From: Mortierella alpina
Lineage: Eukaryota; Mortierellomycota; Mortierellomycetes; Mortierellales; Mortierellaceae
Reading direction: 5' to 3'
Assembly: GCA_029449245.1 (NCBI GenBank)
Contig: JANATF010000001.1
Coordinates: 4,030,001-4,094,000, forward strand
DNA length: 64,000 nucleotides
Below, piece by piece: positions 59,756 through 64,000 of this stretch; the first letter of the stretch is position 1, and each line of letters starts with the position of its first letter. The notes beneath the pieces were generated by a model. That model had not been told where the DNA came from and did not search any database. It worked only from the letters and a program-made list of their open reading frames with translations. The translations under genes and the position numbers were made by a program.

Positions 59756-60012
59756 TCCAATTCTGCTAGGGACACCTTGGCCATCCTTTCGTCTCCCTCT
59801 ACTCTATCGCGCAGCTAGACGGGATCAACAGAAACAAAAATGAAGGGGTCTTTACTTTTTTCAAAAATGCATATTCTATGGTACAAGTCTGGTGGACGAT
59901 GTTGCTCGAAATTCGGGAGCTTTTGGGGTTATGGTGAACGAAAATTGATAATAATACCCGCGTCCGTCTGCGTCCTCTCTCTCTCTCTCTCTCTCTTCCT
60001 CTCGCCTTGGTG

Positions 60013-62931
60013 TTAGATGTGGCGTTTGCATTTAGGGCAGAACGCGTTCTTGACTAGCCAGCGATCGACGCAGGTGCGGTGGAAAAAGTGGTCGCAATAT
60101 AAGTGTCGTAGTTCATCCCCGTCCTCAAAGTCAAAGAGGCAAATAGCACACTCCTCATCATGAATGGTCGGGTAAAAATCAATGGGCGATGGCTCCTCTG
60201 CAACAGCATGGTCGCTGGGTTCTGGTATCGTTATCGAGATGCTATCTTGACGACCAAGATCCGCAGCAACGTCAGCTGGGCGCGCCGGCAATGAGTGAGT
60301 TGGATCCACAGTCTCTTTCCTGATACACAAATCGTCCGCCATTAGGACGGTGCTCCTGCGACTATTTCTGTTGCTGCTACTATGCCGACTTATGTTGTGC
60401 AAGCTGTCACGTTTAGATCCTGTCCTGATGCGAGAAGCATCTGATGTAGCGGGGATCTGATTGACGCGTGTGCTAGCCCCTTCCGTTAGTTGAACAGACT
60501 TGATGCGCGCCTCTAATTCCTCCATCTCCTGACCTGAGAGACATGGTATAAATGACGCTGTGGATGACGCCTGCGATGGCTTTTGTCCGGGGACGATCCA
60601 AGGTGCAGGTGCTGCTCCGACCACCCCTGACATCGAATAGGAGGCTGAGGATGTTCTGGACCTGGCATGGGTAGTTGAGGTGCAAAGAACGGAGAGGCTG
60701 CTAGGCATCTTGTTGAGGGCGTCGTTCTGATAGTCGCATGTGCTGGAGGTGGGCACGCTAGTAGCAACAGGATGGTCCCCAGGAACTCTCGAGAATGATG
60801 ATTTTCGTCCTTTGCGACCCATGCCGGTGGAAGTATTCCCTGCAGTAGAATCCACGTTCTCTGTTGAAGACCGCTGTGAGAGCTCCTGAGGCGTCATAAA
60901 GCAAGACGATGATAAGGACTGATCTGTCGAAGGAGCTCTGGCTTCTTGTTGATTTGATTCAGATAAATCCTGAGTAGACGCGAGAGCTGCTCCAGTCTCC
61001 TTTGCACTGACGGGAAGCGTATGAGGTGTCTTTGCATCCGATGCGGCCATCCCTGTGTCTACCTTTGTGGATACATCCTGTCCCGGTTTCCTGAAGATGA
61101 TAATTGGGATTGCCGCCATCGCTTGGGTCACCTTTACATTTTCCGCTCCTCCAAAGACGTTCCTTCCTCGCGCAGCTCCCGCCTCCTCATTTGCTGCGTC
61201 CTCAATGGCCTGTGCAACTTGCCTTAGATCCGTGGTATTGGTCGTACCGTCGCTCCGATACCCGCCATTCCTGCGACTAATAGCTCTCCGTCGCGAAAGC
61301 CCGCATTTCTCGAGAGGCCAGATCACGCATACAAAGACGATGTAAAGCAGGTAGAGCAGGATCAGGGCACAGAGCATCATGGCCAGGAGAGCGAAAAATG
61401 GGACCAACCCCATGCAGGAGAAGGCTATTGCGACCCCTGTGATAATGGGTGCCTCTGCCATGTACTGAGGCGCGCCGTAAAGAAACACGTAAAAGCTTCC
61501 AAACAGGAGTATGGCGTATCCGTGCCAAGTGAAAAGCTGGCTCATGCTATTAGAAAGAGGCAAAGGGTTAAGTGCGGTTTTGGGATAGTTCTTTATCGAT
61601 AGTACAAGGATAAGGATAGGTTGAGACTTACTAGATTGCGACGCTATTATGTCGCTCATCATCAATATCTGGATCGGGCTCTGTCAGTCCAAGAGGTAGA
61701 CGATACAGGGCGCGGTCTATTATGAGAAAGCTGACTATCCACTTGCGAACCACAAAGGCGATGAGGAAGACTTTGAGATAAGTGCATGGGACAGGCCAGT
61801 TGAGGGCCAGCGCCGCAACTGCCACAACGGTCTATGCTCGAGTGACGAACGAGTTTGAAATTAGGGGCCGAATGGTTATTCCTTTGAAAAAAAAAAGAAA
61901 ATTGCAAAGCCCGCCGAGGTGCATGAGGCACAAAAACTTGAGGCACCATGAAATGAAACGACCCCCTCCTTTTGCTGATGCACGCACAGAGCATTGCATT
62001 TTAACTCTCGCAAAGCAGAAAGTGAAGCAAACAACAAAGAAAAAACTCGTCCAGTGCAGACTCGTCCAGTGTAGTCGGCAGGCACAAACGAGTGCGTCTG
62101 GGCTTCTGTATGTGAGCGACTTACACATATCACACTTGTGAAGAGCGCTGTCGAGAGGACCATGCTCATGCTTGATGTCCTGTCGCCCCAGGCTTTTCTC
62201 ATTTGCGGGAGGTATTGCCAAGAGCAGGTAGTGTTTTGCACAGGCGTGATTCCAGACGCCGTGGCAGACCCTGTAGTCGCTGATCCTTGCGCACGGCGAT
62301 TATTCTGGCTTCTGTAGAGTTCAGAGTAAGGATTCGGGTGTCGCCGGTTCGCATCCAGAGGTATGACGCTGAGAGGCACATCCGCCAGCAGCTGTGGTGC
62401 TGTTGGATCGTACGGACGAACGACGTTTCCAATAAGTTCTCGAAAAGGGATCCTGAGGATGTAGTTGAAAGCCCGGTACCAGTAGCAGAGGAGATTTTCT
62501 GAAGGTGCTCCATGGGTGCCACTGTCAACGCTAAGGCTGGAGAGAGAGTGCAAATGCACTCCTGTAGCGGTGCTCGCGCCCGTTGGCGAGGTGGAGGAGT
62601 AGAAAGAATTCAGGGTCTGGTTGCCAGGATGCGGTCTAAAGTTGCGTGCTGGAGGACGCCACCACGGACGAGGAGCTAGAGGCAGCTGGCGATAAGGGTG
62701 CTCAGCCTGTGCTGGTGGCTGCAATTGCTGCACTGGCGCTGGAGTTGGCGGTGAAGCAAGAGTGCCTCTCGCGTGATCCCGCGTTGACGACGCTGCTGCT
62801 GCTTCCTCTGTGGGCGCTGTGTTGGCAGCAGCAGAGTGGTGCTGCGGCGAGGCGGGTGCGGGCGTGGGTGTGGGGAGAGCGGGCGACGACAGTGACGACG
62901 GCGCTGATGGCTGGGGGTCGGGCGTGGCCAT
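60013..62931 (-). CDS. Multi-pass membrane RING-H2 E3 ubiquitin ligase
   Basis: Three exons: 62125-62931, 61632-61831, 60013-61546; 846 residues. The N-terminus (about 1-170) is P/A/S/Q-rich and disordered. Then come several membrane helices: one in exon 1 ending FTSVIC, one or two in exon 2 ([31 protein letters not shown]), and three in exon 3 ([54 protein letters not shown]). A long S/T-rich region follows, and the C-terminus is a C3H2C3 [29 protein letters not shown]...W, ending CPKCKRHI. This layout is that of a membrane-anchored E3 ligase, for example of the ER or Golgi quality-control type; the substrate is unknown. Intron 2 splits a Tyr codon and removes a TAG. ATG 62931 is the first in-frame ATG, but the frame stays open 558 nt upstream. 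Confidence 0.88.
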
Positions 62932-64000
62932 GGTGGGCAGGGCCGGGGTGTGAGTGTGTGCGCCCTGGTGCTCAGGAGTGGACCCTGTGGGAAGTGGTGT
63001 GCTGCGTCCTGAATGAAGAACGAAGGACGGAAAAGGAGAGCGAGCGACGAGGGCCACAGGCCGTCTTTTATTGGCTTTTTTTTTTGGATGTGCTGTCTCG
63101 GACACACGCCTCCGAGCCCGTGAGTCAAATGCGGGTGCTGGTTCACGGTTCTTCTGCCGCAAGAACTCCGGCCATGGGGCTGTGCGGTGGTGCGCAAAGG
63201 CGTCGAGGGAGGGGTGGGATGCGATGGTAAGCGTCGTGGCCAGCACAGGGTCGCTCGGTAACAGGGGCGCACTGGGGTGCGTGGGAAGTGGTACCAGGCG
63301 TCCTCGTTGTGCTGAAAAGGAGGTGAGAACAAAATAGGAGCACGGGAAGCTAGGGGGGGAGAAAAGGGGATGAGCCAAGAGGCAGCAAGTGCGGGAACCG
63401 TTGCCCAGGGCTGAACAGGGATGGAAAGGGTCGATTGGGGAGGACGGGAGCCAAGGGAGGCACTTCTCCTCTGCGGCTGCTAACCTCACACTCGCACTCT
63501 GATTTTCAGGAAGAGTCGAGATCTATGGCCTAATTTGATTACTGGCGTGCAATGTAAAGCTGCGATCCAGCAGGTAGTTGAACAAACGTACCGGCTATCG
63601 GCCCAAGGCTTGTCCGCCTGGCCTGCGTCTCTCATGGATGAGTGCAAGCTATCATCAGCGATTCCAGGGTCGACGCAATCCTGCTTTAACCCTTCTCTGA
63701 GACGAACAGTGTTCCTCCCGCACTGCCCTCGTCTGGACCATTGCGTGCCCGTTGGTCGATCCAGACATTTTCACCTCAGAAGATAAGGGCGTGTGTAGCA
63801 ACGCAATTAGTGTTGTCAAACATGGGCCTGAAACAGGCAAAGGGGCAGAGGAACGATGAACCTCGCTTGGAAGCAGTTGCACTCGTTCAGTCGAGCATTT
63901 GACATGTATACACTGGTGCATGCAGCTACAAGCGCCCACGTAGAAGTAAAGACTTTATTTTTACGACCATGCTGATTGATGTTTTTTTTGAGCCCAGTGG
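62932..64000. other. Upstream of the RING gene to the window edge
   Basis: 1.07 kb. The minus frame of the RING gene is open to 63489 without an ATG. The GC-rich, C/T-rich minus strand looks like a leader. No second gene is supported; the short ORFs on the right end lack any domain. Confidence 0.5.

Noticed and set aside
62646-63332. Long ORFs on both strands (194 and 218 codons)
   Set aside because: They are shadows caused by GC-rich, low-complexity coding sequence of the RING protein N-terminus.

Overview
This is a nuclear contig from a filamentous fungus. It is most likely an early-diverging one (Mucoromycota, plausibly Mortierellaceae): it has a fungal-type plasma-membrane H+-ATPase and a fungal SUT-family sugar transporter, and most genes are split by many short GT-AG introns (about 55-370 bp), several with a visible TACTAAC/CTAAC branch point. 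Placement below the fungal level is inference from gene style, not a proven identity. There is no sign of an operon, a CRISPR array, a phage or an intact transposon.

Layout. 1-2.0 kb: a tandem segmental duplication carrying two copies of a small secreted cysteine-rich protein gene and a decayed copy of the 3' end of the neighbouring H+-ATPase gene. 2.8-11.3 kb, minus strand: H+-ATPase, uroporphyrinogen decarboxylase and a CBS-PB1 membrane-anchored protein. 11.7-18.6 kb, plus: a TFIP11/Ntr1-like G-patch splicing factor and a SUT-type sugar transporter. 18.9-20.4 kb, minus: an intronless VWA protein. 21.6-34.7 kb, plus: a large Ssk2/Wis4-type MAPKKK, an unrecognised Q-rich protein, the CK2 beta subunit, a small acidic protein and ribosomal protein L10 (uL16). 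35.0-41.9 kb, minus: an ITFG1/TIP-type FG-GAP membrane protein and the exocyst subunit Sec15 (17 coding exons). 42.5-50.5 kb, plus: a BTB protein, an FAD monooxygenase and an F-box/LRR protein. 50.6-56.9 kb, minus: an exostosin-family glycosyltransferase, a predicted F-box/DTW-domain fusion, Sm-D1 and TRAPP subunit Trs23. 57.2-59.8 kb, plus: a PP1 inhibitor (Ypi1/PPP1R11) and an unrecognised protein. 60.0-62.9 kb, minus: a multi-pass RING-H2 protein.

Most genes are housekeeping functions: membrane energisation and sugar uptake, heme synthesis, splicing, vesicle tethering, signalling and ubiquitin-linked adaptors. They are not a pathway cluster. Exon boundaries were assigned by hand from splice signals, reading phase and family conservation; every multi-exon model listed here closes in frame.

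The most interesting points are: a same-frame, canonical intron that joins an F-box ORF to a tRNA acp3U-transferase (DTW) ORF into one predicted 520-residue protein; repeated use of micro-exons of 11-18 nt, three of which encode or complete conserved motifs; a CK2 beta start codon that appears to be split by an intron; and the secreted-protein/ATPase tandem duplication at the left edge.
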